DNA from: Ruegeria sp. YS9
GTDB lineage: Bacteria; Pseudomonadota; Alphaproteobacteria; Rhodobacterales; Rhodobacteraceae
Direction: 5' to 3'
Assembly: GCF_024628725.1 (NCBI RefSeq)
Contig: NZ_CP102409.1
Location: forward strand, 2,761,001 to 2,825,000
DNA: 64,000 bases
The notes below the pieces were generated by a model. The model was not told the origin of the DNA. It worked only from the letters and a program-made list of their open reading frames with translations, and did not search any database. This document shows, piece after piece, positions 47,163-58,054 of the stretch; within the stretch, counting starts at the first letter, position 1; the number at the start of each line of letters is the position of its first letter. A program made the translations under genes and the position numbers.

Positions 47163-48011
47163 CTATTCCCCTGCGCTACGCATGATCAAATAGGATACGA
47201 ACGATGCGCAAGCGCCTAGCATGAAGAGCGCATCGGCTTCGTCTACTTGGGCTTCGTCTTTAAAAACAAGCGCATGTCGCACGCCTTCTTCGTCACTGGC
47301 GTATCCATAGAGCGTGCTGAAGGCGGATTTCAGACTGCCGTGAAGGTAACCCTCCTTTTCTAGTTTGGATAGCGCGGGACCAAGCGTGGTGGCTTTAGGG
47401 ACCAGCATTAGTGCCATCGCCTCCACGGCATGGATGCTTTCCCTCACTGAACTAGACCAGTTGCCAGCTCGGATTTCCACACCTGCATCAATCAAGTGCT
47501 TTCGAGCCGCAACTGCTCCAGAAGCTTCTGTCGCCGCAATAGCCACTTCGAAAGCTTCAGCCTGCTGTTCGGTTCCGATGGCGACAATTTGGTTTTCGAT
47601 AATCCGGTAGGCCGCCTTGGCTGAAACAAAGGCAGTGGACAGATCTTGTTTCAATTCGCTGCTGGACTTCGGATGCCGAACAAAGAATTCTACCAAGTCA
47701 AAAAGTCTGCCGATTTCAGCAGCCTTAATGTATTGGTCGAGAACCTGCCTAAGTTCATAAGGACTGTTAGTGAAAGTGTTTGAGGATTTCCGAAAGAATA
47801 GCACATGCAAGTCTTTTGCTACGCGCTTCCAATCTCCGTCAAAGTAGGAGCTGTCTACTCCAAAGCATTCTTCGCGCTCAATCTCTAAGTCTAGATAATA
47901 GTAGAACAACCGGCGCAATTCGCTGGAAACCTCTCCGAGTCCCAACTGTGGTGGTCGCTGGGCCAAACCGGTGCGTTGAGAAAACGGAATGTACGTATCT
48001 TCAGTACTCAT
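47163..48011 (-). CDS. Putative HEPN/AbiJ-like accessory protein
   Basis: The 282-residue protein begins IPFSQRTGL...LRRLFYYYLDL, reminiscent of the AbiJ N-terminal domain 4. It ends with a helical domain containing SSSVRESIHAVEAMALMLV, LEKEGYLHGSLKSAFSTLYGYASDEEGVRHAL and ADALFMLGACASFVSYLIM, as in AbiJ/HEPN-type proteins. Such proteins can act in abortive phage defence as RNases. Codons are clearly less GC-rich than in flanking genes, which suggests transfer. The ATG at 48011 has GGAG six bases upstream. The family call is from memory of motifs. Confidence 0.5.
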   Translation of the reverse strand: MSTEDTYIPFSQRTGLAQRPPQLGLGEVSSELRRLFYYYLDLEIEREECFGVDSSYFDGDWKRVAKDLHVLFFRKSSNTFTNSPYELRQVLDQYIKAAEIGRLFDLVEFFVRHPKSSSELKQDLSTAFVSAKAAYRIIENQIVAIGTEQQAEAFEVAIAATEASGAVAARKHLIDAGVEIRAGNWSSSVRESIHAVEAMALMLVPKATTLGPALSKLEKEGYLHGSLKSAFSTLYGYASDEEGVRHALVFKDEAQVDEADALFMLGACASFVSYLIMRSAGE

Positions 48012-48109
48012 AGAAGCTCCATTTTGACTAACGTCCAAGGCGTTTCGTCCTTATGCATATCCAGATCAAAACAGTCCAACAGTCAACGGCTCAAAAAGGA
48101 CTGAGTCGC

Positions 48110-48595
48110 CTATTCTAAATACCTCCCAAACGCCTCCATCACCCGCTCGTACACGTCCCGCTTGAAGGGCACGATCTCGGCGATCAGGCGGTCGGGGTCC
48201 TGCCATTTCCAGCGGGTGAACTCGGGGTGATCCGTCTGGATGTCGATCTGGTCGTCGGTTCCCAGAAACCGCATCAGGAACCATTTCTGCTCCTGCCCGC
48301 GAAAGCGGCCCTTCCAGATGTGGGGCACGATGTCATGCGGCAGGTCATAGGGCAGCCAGCCCTCGGTCTCGGCCACGATTTCCACAAGATCACCGGTTAC
48401 GCCGGTTTCCTCCCACAGCTCACGCAAGGCCGCATCACGAGGGTCTTCGCCCTTGTCCACACCGCCCTGGGGCATCTGCCAGGCGTCCTCGAACCGGTCG
48501 TTGCGCTGGCCGACGAAGATCTGGCCCTGATCGTTCATCAGCATCAGCCCAACGCAGGGGCGATAGGGCAGTTTGGCGATTTCTTCGGGGGTCAT
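48110..48595 (-). CDS. rppH: RNA 5'-pyrophosphohydrolase
   Basis: The 161-residue Nudix hydrolase removes pyrophosphate from mRNA 5' ends to trigger decay. The Nudix box is [23 protein letters not shown], and the [11 protein letters not shown] start and WQMPQGG are typical of RppH. The ATG at 48595 is preferred over 48607 because GAGG is seven bases upstream. Confidence 0.93.
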   Translation of the reverse strand: MTPEEIAKLPYRPCVGLMLMNDQGQIFVGQRNDRFEDAWQMPQGGVDKGEDPRDAALRELWEETGVTGDLVEIVAETEGWLPYDLPHDIVPHIWKGRFRGQEQKWFLMRFLGTDDQIDIQTDHPEFTRWKWQDPDRLIAEIVPFKRDVYERVMEAFGRYLE

Positions 48596-48660
48596 GCGCG
48601 GCCTCATCGTGTTGTTTCGCCCACCTCTAGCAATCACCGGCGCAACAGCAAAGAGGGTGA

Positions 48661-50760
<2,100 letters not shown>

Positions 50761-50781
50761 AGCCACTCGTTCAGAGTGTCT

Positions 50782-51390
50782 TCACTCCGACAGCGCGAGT
50801 TTTGCACCCAAGGCACCAAAAGCGGTTGCGAAACACCGCTTTATCCACGCCATCACAGCAGGGCGCCGGATTACATAGTCCCGCGCCAGTGCGGCGCATG
50901 CGCCATACCCGACAAAAACAACAAGTGTCATGGCCATGAAGGCCAGCGCCAGTTTGGTCAGTTCCATTCCTGCATTTGCTGAATTCGCTGGCAGGAATTG
51001 AGGCAGAAAGGCCAGGAAGAATAACGACAACTTTGGGTTCAAAACGTTGATCAGCGTTCCTCTAACGGCAACTCCAAAGTTGCTTTTTGCGGATTTCTCC
51101 GCCGCGACGTCCATGGCACCGCCGTCCTTCAGGATACCCCATGCCATGTAGAACAAGTACAAGACGCCAAGATATTTGATGAGTTGAAACGCGACGGCAC
51201 TGGTGTGCAGCAATGCTGCAAGTCCGATGATGCTGGCCAAGGCCGCCGGAACGATCCCAAGTGTGCATCCGAAGGCTGCGGCGAGACTTGCGCGAAACCC
51301 GCGCCCAAGACCGACAGCCAAAGTATAGATGACGCCGGTACCCGGCAGCAAAACAACAATCAATGATGTGATGAAGAATTCCAGCGACAT
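50782..51390 (-). CDS. LysE/RhtB family exporter
   Basis: The 202-residue protein has six hydrophobic segments and the family start LEFFITSLIVVLLPGTGVIYTLAVGLGRGFRAS, plus the LNPKLSLFFLAFLPQF segment. Members export amino acids or related metabolites. GGGGG precedes the ATG at 51390. The substrate is not predictable. It converges on fadH. Confidence 0.9.
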   Translation of the reverse strand: MSLEFFITSLIVVLLPGTGVIYTLAVGLGRGFRASLAAAFGCTLGIVPAALASIIGLAALLHTSAVAFQLIKYLGVLYLFYMAWGILKDGGAMDVAAEKSAKSNFGVAVRGTLINVLNPKLSLFFLAFLPQFLPANSANAGMELTKLALAFMAMTLVVFVGYGACAALARDYVIRRPAVMAWIKRCFATAFGALGAKLALSE

Positions 51391-51489
51391 TATTACCCCC
51401 TGCAAATGCATGCAGATTCACTAAGTGCGCCGAAAATGTAAACGCCTTTCCATCACATGAACCGAACGGACGGTTTCAACGACCTGCGG

Positions 51490-51930
51490 CTATTCCACGG
51501 TGATCGTAATCACCTCGGATACAATCGGCGGGGAATGCGGCACATGCCCGGCGTCGCCCAGAACCAATTGCAGAGTGTGTTGGCCCGGCGACAGATCCAG
51601 TGTTACTTCGGTCTGACCGCCCCCGAAGTGCATGTGATGTTCGTCGGCGGGCAGACCATTGGCCAACTCATCCGCGCCATCCTCGCCCTCACCCAGCGGG
51701 GGACGGTCAAGCAACAGGTGGTGGTGCCCGGTGTTTTCTTTCTCGGTTCCGGCGGGTGCGATGCCCATGCCGCTGAGACCAAAGACAACCGTAACCGGTG
51801 ATTGAACGGTATCGCCATCCGACAGGTTGACGAAATAGACCTTTGCATCGGGATTCGATGGGGTCTCTCCTCCGGCGTGTGCAATGCCCACCGAAAGGCA
51901 AAGCGCAGCAATGGCGAAAAAGGGTTTCAT
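51490..51930 (-). CDS. Secreted DUF4399 protein
   Basis: The 146-residue protein has a signal peptide (ending GIAHAG). The DUF4399 pattern follows: VYFVNLSDGDTVQSPVTVVFGLSGMGIAPAGTEKENTGHHHLLLD, HHMHFGGGQTEV and PGQHTLQLVLGD. The histidine clusters suggest metal binding, for example copper, but this is unproven. GGGAGGAG precedes the ATG. Confidence 0.85.
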   Translation of the reverse strand: MKPFFAIAALCLSVGIAHAGGETPSNPDAKVYFVNLSDGDTVQSPVTVVFGLSGMGIAPAGTEKENTGHHHLLLDRPPLGEGEDGADELANGLPADEHHMHFGGGQTEVTLDLSPGQHTLQLVLGDAGHVPHSPPIVSEVITITVE

Positions 51931-52019
51931 GATCTCCTCCCTGGTCACAAAAATGCCATTCTCAATGTGAGATCTTAGCGCGATTGCCTGAAAAACACAG
52001 CGTCACAATGCCTGCGGCG

Positions 52020-52060
52020 CGTTTGGAAACCACTGTTTCTACGTTTCCCATACGCAAACG
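52020..52060. promoter_or_regulatory. Nested dyad upstream of a LysR gene
   Basis: GGAAAC (52025-52030) and GTTTCC (52043-52048) form an inverted repeat, enclosed by CGTTTG (52020-52025) and CAAACG (52055-52060). It lies about 100 bases before the LysR start, in the gap shared with the DUF4399 gene, so it could be an autoregulatory site. Confidence 0.35.
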
Positions 52061-52157
52061 ATCCGATTCAAATCCCTGATATTATCCCATGTCTGCCCCG
52101 TTTCCGCCCAGATTCAGCGCCATATTCAGGACGGAAATCAAGATCTGGGGAACGAGT

Positions 52158-53063
52158 ATGGACCGACTGACCGAAATGGAAGCCTTCGCCAATGTGGTGG
52201 ACCAGGGTGGCTTCACCGATGCGGCCAAAAAGATGGGCATCTCCAAATCAGCTGTGTCCAAACACGTATCAAGCCTTGAGGCGCGCCTGGGAGCGCGGCT
52301 GTTGAACCGCACCACGCGCCGGGTTTCACCAACGGAAATCGGGCTGGCCTATTATGACCGCGCGCGGCGCGTGTTGAATGATGCCGGAGAAGCGGATTCA
52401 CTGGTCACGTCAATGCAATCGGCCCCGTCTGGTCTTTTGCGCATCAGCGTCGCCACGGATTTCGGCGTCAATCACCTGTCGCCTGTTCTGTCCGAGTTCC
52501 TTGCAGCCTACCCCGACATCACCGTGAACATGGTTTTGAACAACCGCTATGTCGAGCTGATTTCCGAAGGATTTGACGTGGCCGTCCGCATTGGTGAGCT
52601 GGAAGACAGCACGCTGCGCGCCCGCAAACTGACCGAAACCGTCAAACGCATGGTCGCCGCGCCCAGCTATGTCGAAAGATTCGGCCGGCCACAGAAGATC
52701 GACGATCTGAACGAACACAAGCTGCTGCATTATTCCAGCCAGTCGTCGGGCAATGTCTGGAAACTGACCGCGCCATCCGGCGAAAAGCGTCAGGTTCGAA
52801 CGGCCGGATGGTTGAGCGTGAACGATGGCCAATCCCTGTTGAACGCGGCGGTTTCCGGCCTGGGTATCGCGTATCTGCCCAGCTATCTTTATGCAGAAGC
52901 CCTGAAGGCTGGGCTGGTCGTCGATGCCATGCCGTCCCTGCCCGACGAAGTTCAAGGCGTTTACGCGGTCTACCCGCCGGGCCGCTTTACGCAACCCAAA
53001 GTACGGGCCTTCATCGATTTCCTCGTCGACTCTTTTCACGAGAAGGGTCCGATGGACTGGTAA
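52158..53063 (+). CDS. LysR family transcriptional regulator
   Basis: The 301-residue protein has a winged helix (MDRLTEMEAFANVVDQGGFTDAAKKMGISKSAVSKHVSSLEARLG) followed by RLLNRTTRRVSPTE. The ligand-binding domain follows. It is of the common DsdC/AaeR-like group that acts on neighbouring genes. The start at 52158 opens the conserved domain. Candidate targets are the divergent DUF4399 gene or itself. Confidence 0.92.
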   Translation: MDRLTEMEAFANVVDQGGFTDAAKKMGISKSAVSKHVSSLEARLGARLLNRTTRRVSPTEIGLAYYDRARRVLNDAGEADSLVTSMQSAPSGLLRISVATDFGVNHLSPVLSEFLAAYPDITVNMVLNNRYVELISEGFDVAVRIGELEDSTLRARKLTETVKRMVAAPSYVERFGRPQKIDDLNEHKLLHYSSQSSGNVWKLTAPSGEKRQVRTAGWLSVNDGQSLLNAAVSGLGIAYLPSYLYAEALKAGLVVDAMPSLPDEVQGVYAVYPPGRFTQPKVRAFIDFLVDSFHEKGPMDW

Positions 53064-53115
53064 TTTCTCCCTGAAGACCAACTTTTGGCCCGCATGTGAA
53101 AGTGCGGGCCATTTT

Positions 53116-54033
53116 TTATGGGTCGATCACCGACAGCCCCATGGACCGGGCGGAAGAGCGCAGGCTGTCCGTCAGCACATTCTGACCCGGCGGCGGGGTC
53201 TCGGAACGGCGTGCCAACAGGGCGATATCGCGATTTGCATTGGCGATGGACAGCGGTCGCAAGCGCACTTCGTCGCGGTAGATCCCCTGTCTGCGAGCAT
53301 AAAGATCAGGCAGTACCGCAACACCAACACCCGAAGCCGCCATCAGGACAATGGAATCAAGTGTCGTGCCTTCATACTCATCCGAAACCACCCCACCGCA
53401 TTCTGCCGCCAATGCATAAACGATGCGCGACAGGCGGTGGCTTTGATCGAGGGTCAGGAAAATCCGGTTCTGAAGGTCTGCGGCACTGACACCCTGCAAA
53501 TCCCGCGCCAGAACGTCATCAACGGCAACCGCGACCCAGAGAGGTTCGTTGAACAACCGGTGTTGCACGGTATTCGGATGGTCCTCGGGCGTGGACAGAA
53601 TCAGATCGAATCGACCGGATTTCAGACCCTGTTCCAGATCCAATGTGTTTTCCTCGCGCACCACGATGCGCAATCCGGGGCGCAGCCGGTGCACCTGTTT
53701 GATGGCTTGCGGCAACAGATAAGGCCCGATCGAAGGCAAAACCCCCAGTCGCAACCTTCCTCCGACGGGCATATCGTTCGACATGGCGTGGCGCAGGTCC
53801 TTGACCTCTGCCAGGATCTTCTGCGCGCGCAAGATGAACTCTTCCCCCTTCGTCGTCACCTGGATTCCACCGCGGTTACGGTCAAAGATTCGAACGCCAA
53901 GCTCTTGTTCTACGGTCGCAATCTGCGTCGACAGGCTGGGCTGGCTGACATTCAAAACCTCGGCAGCCAAACTGAATCGCCCAAGGCGACTGACCGTAAC
54001 GATGTATTCCAACTGTCGCAGTGTCGGGCGCAT
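53116..54033 (-). CDS. OxyR-like LysR regulator lacking the peroxidatic cysteine
   Basis: The 305-residue protein has the OxyR-style start PTLRQLEYIVTVSRLGRFSLAAEVLNVSQPSLSTQI and VRIFDRNRGGIQVTTKGEE. In the effector domain, the segment corresponding to E. coli OxyR GHC199LRDQ reads SHR200LSRI, so the peroxide-sensing cysteine appears to be arginine. The only cysteine is Cys212. It is therefore unlikely to sense H2O2 in the OxyR way. It is divergent from the sbtA-like gene. An OxyR-format operator lies between them. Confidence 0.88.
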   Translation of the reverse strand: MRPTLRQLEYIVTVSRLGRFSLAAEVLNVSQPSLSTQIATVEQELGVRIFDRNRGGIQVTTKGEEFILRAQKILAEVKDLRHAMSNDMPVGGRLRLGVLPSIGPYLLPQAIKQVHRLRPGLRIVVREENTLDLEQGLKSGRFDLILSTPEDHPNTVQHRLFNEPLWVAVAVDDVLARDLQGVSAADLQNRIFLTLDQSHRLSRIVYALAAECGGVVSDEYEGTTLDSIVLMAASGVGVAVLPDLYARRQGIYRDEVRLRPLSIANANRDIALLARRSETPPPGQNVLTDSLRSSARSMGLSVIDP

Positions 54034-54036
54034 TTC

Positions 54037-54073
54037 ATAGCCTGAAACTATTTATAACTTAGAAAGATAGTAT
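54037..54073. promoter_or_regulatory. Four-part OxyR-format operator between regulator and sbtA
   Basis: The order is ATAG-N7-CTAT-N7-TTAG-N7-GTAT, at 54037-54040, 54048-54051, 54059-54062 and 54070-54073. It matches the tetrameric OxyR consensus ATAG/CTAT spacing at 14 of 16 core bases. It starts four bases upstream of the regulator start and ends about 58 bases before sbtA. Confidence 0.65.
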
Positions 54074-54131
54074 TTGGCGAATTCCATTTTGCAAGGCACC
54101 CAACCCGAAAACGAGGGATCAGGAGTCAATT

Positions 54132-55094
54132 ATGCCCGGAGTGATCGAAACACTGTCCAGCAATCTGCTGGTGCCGACCATATTGTTTTTTGCTCTTGGG
54201 CTTCTGGCGGCCTTTGTACGCAGTGACCTGTCCATTCCGGCGGGCGCGGCCAAGTTCATGTCGCTCTATCTGTTGCTGGCCATCGGGTTCAAGGGCGGTG
54301 CCAGTCTGGCCGCGCATGGCATTCACCTGCAACTGTTCCTGACTCTGCTGGGCGGTGTTGCCTTGTCCTTTGCCATCCCCTTCGTGGCCTTTGGCCTGCT
54401 CAGGGTGATGACAAAGCTGGATGCGCTGAACGCGGCGGCGGTTGCAGGGCACTATGGTTCGATCTCGATCGTCACCTTTGTCACCGCCACCAGCCTGCTG
54501 GATCTGGTGGGGCTGTCCCATGACGGGTTCATGGTGGCCGTTGCGGCTGCGATGGAGGTTCCTGCAATCCTGTCGGCACTTTGGCTGGCACACAAGACCG
54601 GAAGCAATGGCGTCAAGGATGACAAGCTGTGGCGTGATCTGCTGGCCAACGGCTCGATCGTGCTGCTTACCGGTGCTTTCCTGATCGGAGCCATCACCGG
54701 CGGCGAAGGCATGCAGATGATCGCGCCCTTCATCGTGACGCCGTTCACCGGTATTCTGTGCCTGTTTCTGCTGGATATGGGCCTGTCGGCAGGGCGCAGC
54801 CTGATCGGCAATCGAGACAAGCTGTCGGTTGGCCTGTTCGCCTTTGGTGTCTTGATGCCCCTGATTGGCGCACTGATGGCCTGGGCGGTAGGAGCCGTGA
54901 TCGGATTGCCGCAAGGCAGCTTGTTCCTGTTCATGGTGCTGTCAGCATCGGCTTCGTATATCGCGGTTCCCGCCGCGATGAAGATCGCCCTTCCGAAGGC
55001 CGAGGCCGGGATCTATCTGACCTTGTCGCTGGGGGTGTCGTTTCCGTTCAACATCACCGTCGGGTTGCCGCTGTACCTGTGGTGGATCAGTTGA
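54132..55094 (+). CDS. SbtA family sodium-dependent bicarbonate transporter
   Basis: The 320-residue membrane protein has about ten helices in two inverted halves and SbtA family motifs: FKGGASLAAHG, AAVAGHYGSISIVTFVTA and MEVPAILSALWLA. SbtA imports bicarbonate with Na+ in cyanobacteria. In a heterotroph it may supply carboxylases or move another anion. No SbtB partner or carboxylase is adjacent. AGGAG precedes the ATG. Its end overlaps the convergent OmpA-type gene by eight bases. Confidence 0.85.
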   Translation: MPGVIETLSSNLLVPTILFFALGLLAAFVRSDLSIPAGAAKFMSLYLLLAIGFKGGASLAAHGIHLQLFLTLLGGVALSFAIPFVAFGLLRVMTKLDALNAAAVAGHYGSISIVTFVTATSLLDLVGLSHDGFMVAVAAAMEVPAILSALWLAHKTGSNGVKDDKLWRDLLANGSIVLLTGAFLIGAITGGEGMQMIAPFIVTPFTGILCLFLLDMGLSAGRSLIGNRDKLSVGLFAFGVLMPLIGALMAWAVGAVIGLPQGSLFLFMVLSASASYIAVPAAMKIALPKAEAGIYLTLSLGVSFPFNITVGLPLYLWWIS

Positions 55095-55989
55095 CGAGCA
55101 ATACGGCTTCGACCCGACGGTTCAGATCGCGCCCTTCCGGGGTTGCATTCGATGTAAGCGGAGACAGATAGCCGACACCCTGCGCTTCGATCCGGTCGGG
55201 TTCCACGCCATGTGCATCAATCAGGCGGGTTCGCACCGCTTCGGCCCGGCTTTTGCTGACCGCAATATTCGCCTGCAAGGCACCGGTATCGTCAGTGTGC
55301 CCCACCAGTGCCAGACGCGTTTCCGGGTTGTCGGTCAAATATCCGGCCAACAAGGTCAGTGAGTCAAACGGACCCTCGCCCAGGGCAACCTCGCCCGTAG
55401 GGAAATGCAGATCATCCAGGATCACGTGGCCCGTTGCCGCCAAGGCCTCCAGCACCCCGACCGAACCTTCTGCGGCTTGCTCGACCACCACAGGGTCCGG
55501 GTCCGGTGCATCTTGAGGCGTCACCCGGATCATCTGAACATAGCCATCCGGGGGGTTGCGGCTGACCAGCAGACTAAGGGCAACCGGCCCCTTGGTGGCC
55601 GACAGAAAACGGTAATCCTGAATGGCGACATACATATCCGGGGTTGGCACGACCTCGGTGCCAAAGCGAAAGTCGAAACCACCACAAACCCGCGCGTCGC
55701 ATTCGAACAGGATCTTGTAGCCCTGCGCCTCGATCTGTTCCCGCAGCGGGGCGAGAAGCTGCAATGTCGTGCTCGACCCCGCCTGAAGCCGCCACGTAAA
55801 GCGTTCCACACGCCCTTCTAACGTTTCTGCGGGAACAGAGCCATTTGCATAAGGCCCCGTCGGCAGGTCATAGCTGTCCAGTGGCGACGTCCGGTCGCTG
55901 ATCTGTCGGGCACTGGCCGGCAGGGTCAGGTCCTGCGCGGCAACAGATCCTGTCATCAGCAGGGCAACAAGGGCGGCGGTGCGGATCAT
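55087..55989 (-). CDS. OmpA-family C-terminal domain protein
   Basis: The 300-residue secreted protein (signal peptide ending GSVAAQ) has an N-terminal domain of unknown fold with a CDARVCGGFDF disulfide-like pair. The OmpA-like peptidoglycan-binding domain follows: LALVGHTDDTGALQANIAVSKSRAEAVRTRL and GVGYLSPLTSNATPEGRDLNRRVEAVL. It likely links the outer membrane or periplasm to the cell wall. It overlaps the upstream CMD-family gene by four bases (ATGA). Confidence 0.9.
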   Translation of the reverse strand: MIRTAALVALLMTGSVAAQDLTLPASARQISDRTSPLDSYDLPTGPYANGSVPAETLEGRVERFTWRLQAGSSTTLQLLAPLREQIEAQGYKILFECDARVCGGFDFRFGTEVVPTPDMYVAIQDYRFLSATKGPVALSLLVSRNPPDGYVQMIRVTPQDAPDPDPVVVEQAAEGSVGVLEALAATGHVILDDLHFPTGEVALGEGPFDSLTLLAGYLTDNPETRLALVGHTDDTGALQANIAVSKSRAEAVRTRLIDAHGVEPDRIEAQGVGYLSPLTSNATPEGRDLNRRVEAVLLVN

Positions 55990-56558
55990 CGAAACTGTGC
56001 GTGATATTCTTCGTTGGGCACCATCGCCGTTGCGCTGGCCACCCGGTTTGACATGTTGAAAAAACCGGCGACATTGGCGATGTCCCAGATGTCCCGGTCA
56101 GTGAATCCGGCGTCTCGCAATTTCTGTCGGTCGGGCTCTTCGATCTCGGCGCTGGCGGTGGTCATCTTTGCTGCGAAGTCCAGCATCGCCCGTTGACGCG
56201 GCTCAAGCGGCGCGACGCGGTAGTTCATCACCAGCATTTCGCCCAGTTGCGGATTGCCCGAAAGCTGACGCACTGCCGCCCCATGCGCGACCAGACAGTA
56301 GAAGCATTTGTTGATCGACGAGACGACGACCGCGATCATCTCGCGTTCCAGCTTGGTCAACCCGCTGTCAGCCAGCATCAGATCGTTATACATCGCGGTG
56401 AATGTGTTCAGCTTGTCGATGTCAAATGCGTTGGCTTTCAGCACATTCGGCACCATGCCCAGTTTTTCGACACAGATATCAAAATATTTCTGCGTTTCCG
56501 GCGGCAGCGGATCGACCATGGGCAGGTTCAGCGCGGTAGGCATGTCTTTTTGTGTCAC
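55986..56558 (-). CDS. Peroxidase-related carboxymuconolactone decarboxylase (AhpD-like) protein
   Basis: The 190-residue protein has the CMD-family active site in VSSINKCFYCLVAHGAAVRQL, a C-x2-C with downstream histidine as in AhpD. FAAKMTTASAEI and IANVAGFFNMSNRVASA match the uncharacterised peroxidase-related enzyme subgroup. It may reduce alkyl hydroperoxides. A GNAT gene precedes it by 15 bases and the OmpA-type gene overlaps it. Confidence 0.88.
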   Translation of the reverse strand: MTQKDMPTALNLPMVDPLPPETQKYFDICVEKLGMVPNVLKANAFDIDKLNTFTAMYNDLMLADSGLTKLEREMIAVVVSSINKCFYCLVAHGAAVRQLSGNPQLGEMLVMNYRVAPLEPRQRAMLDFAAKMTTASAEIEEPDRQKLRDAGFTDRDIWDIANVAGFFNMSNRVASATAMVPNEEYHAQFR

Positions 56559-56573
56559 GGCGACCTCTTCAGT

Positions 56574-57284
56574 TCAGACAAGATGACGGTAATGGTATTC
56601 GCCTGCGATCTCCATCCCGAGGGCGCGATAAAGACCGTTGGCGCCCTCATTGGCCTTGGTGCAGATCACGCTGAGGTTCTGCGCACCATGATCCCGCGCC
56701 CAGAATGCCGCTGCGCGCATGGTCCAGTGGCCCAGCCCCTGACGGCGATGTTCAGGAAGGATTTCAAGCGCGTGGACCATTGCAGTATCTGCATGCATCG
56801 CCACAAAAGCCACGCCGCTGGGTTTATCGTTGTGACGCAGCAAAAATCCTGTCTTGGGGCCCTTGGCGCGTTCCATCACCGCAATCCGCTTGGGTCCGAT
56901 CCCGCCCGAGGCCCAGATGTCGCGCATGATCTCAAGCGGTTCCCAGATCGAAAACACCATGACCGGGGGGATTGGCTGAACGGTCAGACTGGAGACGGGG
57001 CAGACGTAGATGTTCACCGGGTCAAGAATATCATAGCCCCTCCGGGCCAGCATTGCATCCAGGGCCTCATCTCCGGGCCGCAGACAGAAGATGCGCTTTT
57101 GCCCCATGGCCAGCATCGCGGCCTCGGCGGCGTTGATATCGTCTTCATTGGCCGGGCCCAATGCACTGGCCGCAGACACCCGCGACCCTCCGCCCTGCCC
57201 CTCACGCAGCAGAAACGGGCCAAGCCGCTGATAGCGTGCGGCGGGCCATGTGCCATCAACTATGTCCGCCCAGGTGCCGCTCAA
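56574..57284 (-). CDS. GNAT family N-acetyltransferase
   Basis: The 236-residue protein has a C-terminal GNAT domain with the acetyl-CoA motif LPEHRRQGLGHWTMRAA and the ANEGANGLYRALGMEIAGEYHYRH end. The N-terminal half is family-specific. The acceptor is unknown. It overlaps the upstream CinA-like gene by four bases (ATGA). Confidence 0.88.
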   Translation of the reverse strand: MSGTWADIVDGTWPAARYQRLGPFLLREGQGGGSRVSAASALGPANEDDINAAEAAMLAMGQKRIFCLRPGDEALDAMLARRGYDILDPVNIYVCPVSSLTVQPIPPVMVFSIWEPLEIMRDIWASGGIGPKRIAVMERAKGPKTGFLLRHNDKPSGVAFVAMHADTAMVHALEILPEHRRQGLGHWTMRAAAFWARDHGAQNLSVICTKANEGANGLYRALGMEIAGEYHYRHLV

Positions 57285-58003
57285 AGCTCAAGCTCTTTCG
57301 CCAAACGGGTGGTGGCCGCGTCGATCCGGCCCCCGTCGGTGCCGCGCACAACCACGTTGGCCCCGAAGGCACCGTTGATCTGAAACGGGTAGCACCCGAT
57401 GGACAGGTCGCTGAAATCTTCGGCCAGGGCCGCCAGGGTTGCGGCGATATCACCTTCTCCGCGGTCCACACGCAGAGTTTGCGACAACAAAGGGCTGCCT
57501 CCGGTCAATGTTGGCAAAACGCTTGCCACCATCGCCTGAAAAACCGACGGCACACCTGCCATGACATGCACGTTCGCAAGCGTGAACCCGGGCGCCGTGG
57601 AAACCGGGTTTTCGATCAGCGTCGCACCGTCCGGAATACGCGCCATGCGCAAGCGGGCGGCATTCAGTTCCAGCCCGGATTTGTCGTAATGGGCCTGCAA
57701 GAGCGCACGCGCGTCATCGCGCACATCAATGGGTGTATCGAAAGCGCGGGCAATGCAATCGGCCGTGATATCGTCATGGGTCGGGCCGATGCCGCCGCTG
57801 GTGAAGACAGTGTCATAGGCGTCGGACAGCGCTTTGACGGCCGCTTCGATGGCAGGGGCGTCGTCGCTGACAATGCGGACCTCTTTCAGGTCGATGCCGT
57901 GTTTTGTCAGCTCCTGCGCCAGAAAGTGCATATTCGCATCGCGGGTGCGACCCGACAGGATTTCATCCCCGATCACCAGCATCGCTGCGGTTGGATTGGC
58001 CAT
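57281..58003 (-). CDS. CinA-like molybdopterin-binding domain protein
   Basis: The 240-residue protein contains only the MoaB/Mog-like domain of CinA: MLVIGDEILSGRTRDANMHFLAQEL and TVFTSGGIGPTHDDIT. The C-terminal nicotinamide-mononucleotide deamidase domain is absent. Related stand-alone domains act as nucleotide (FAD/ADP-ribose) pyrophosphatases. GAGGGGG precedes the ATG at 58003. Divergent from sfsA. Confidence 0.9.
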   Translation of the reverse strand: MANPTAAMLVIGDEILSGRTRDANMHFLAQELTKHGIDLKEVRIVSDDAPAIEAAVKALSDAYDTVFTSGGIGPTHDDITADCIARAFDTPIDVRDDARALLQAHYDKSGLELNAARLRMARIPDGATLIENPVSTAPGFTLANVHVMAGVPSVFQAMVASVLPTLTGGSPLLSQTLRVDRGEGDIAATLAALAEDFSDLSIGCYPFQINGAFGANVVVRGTDGGRIDAATTRLAKELEL

Positions 58004-58054
58004 GGCGCTGTCCCCCTCTTGATCGTCCTTGGGGGCAGGTATAGGCCCTGAACC

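Noticed and set aside
53116..54033. Calling the regulator oxyR outright
   Set aside because: The DNA site fits OxyR, but the peroxidatic cysteine position appears to be arginine, so the gene symbol would mislead.
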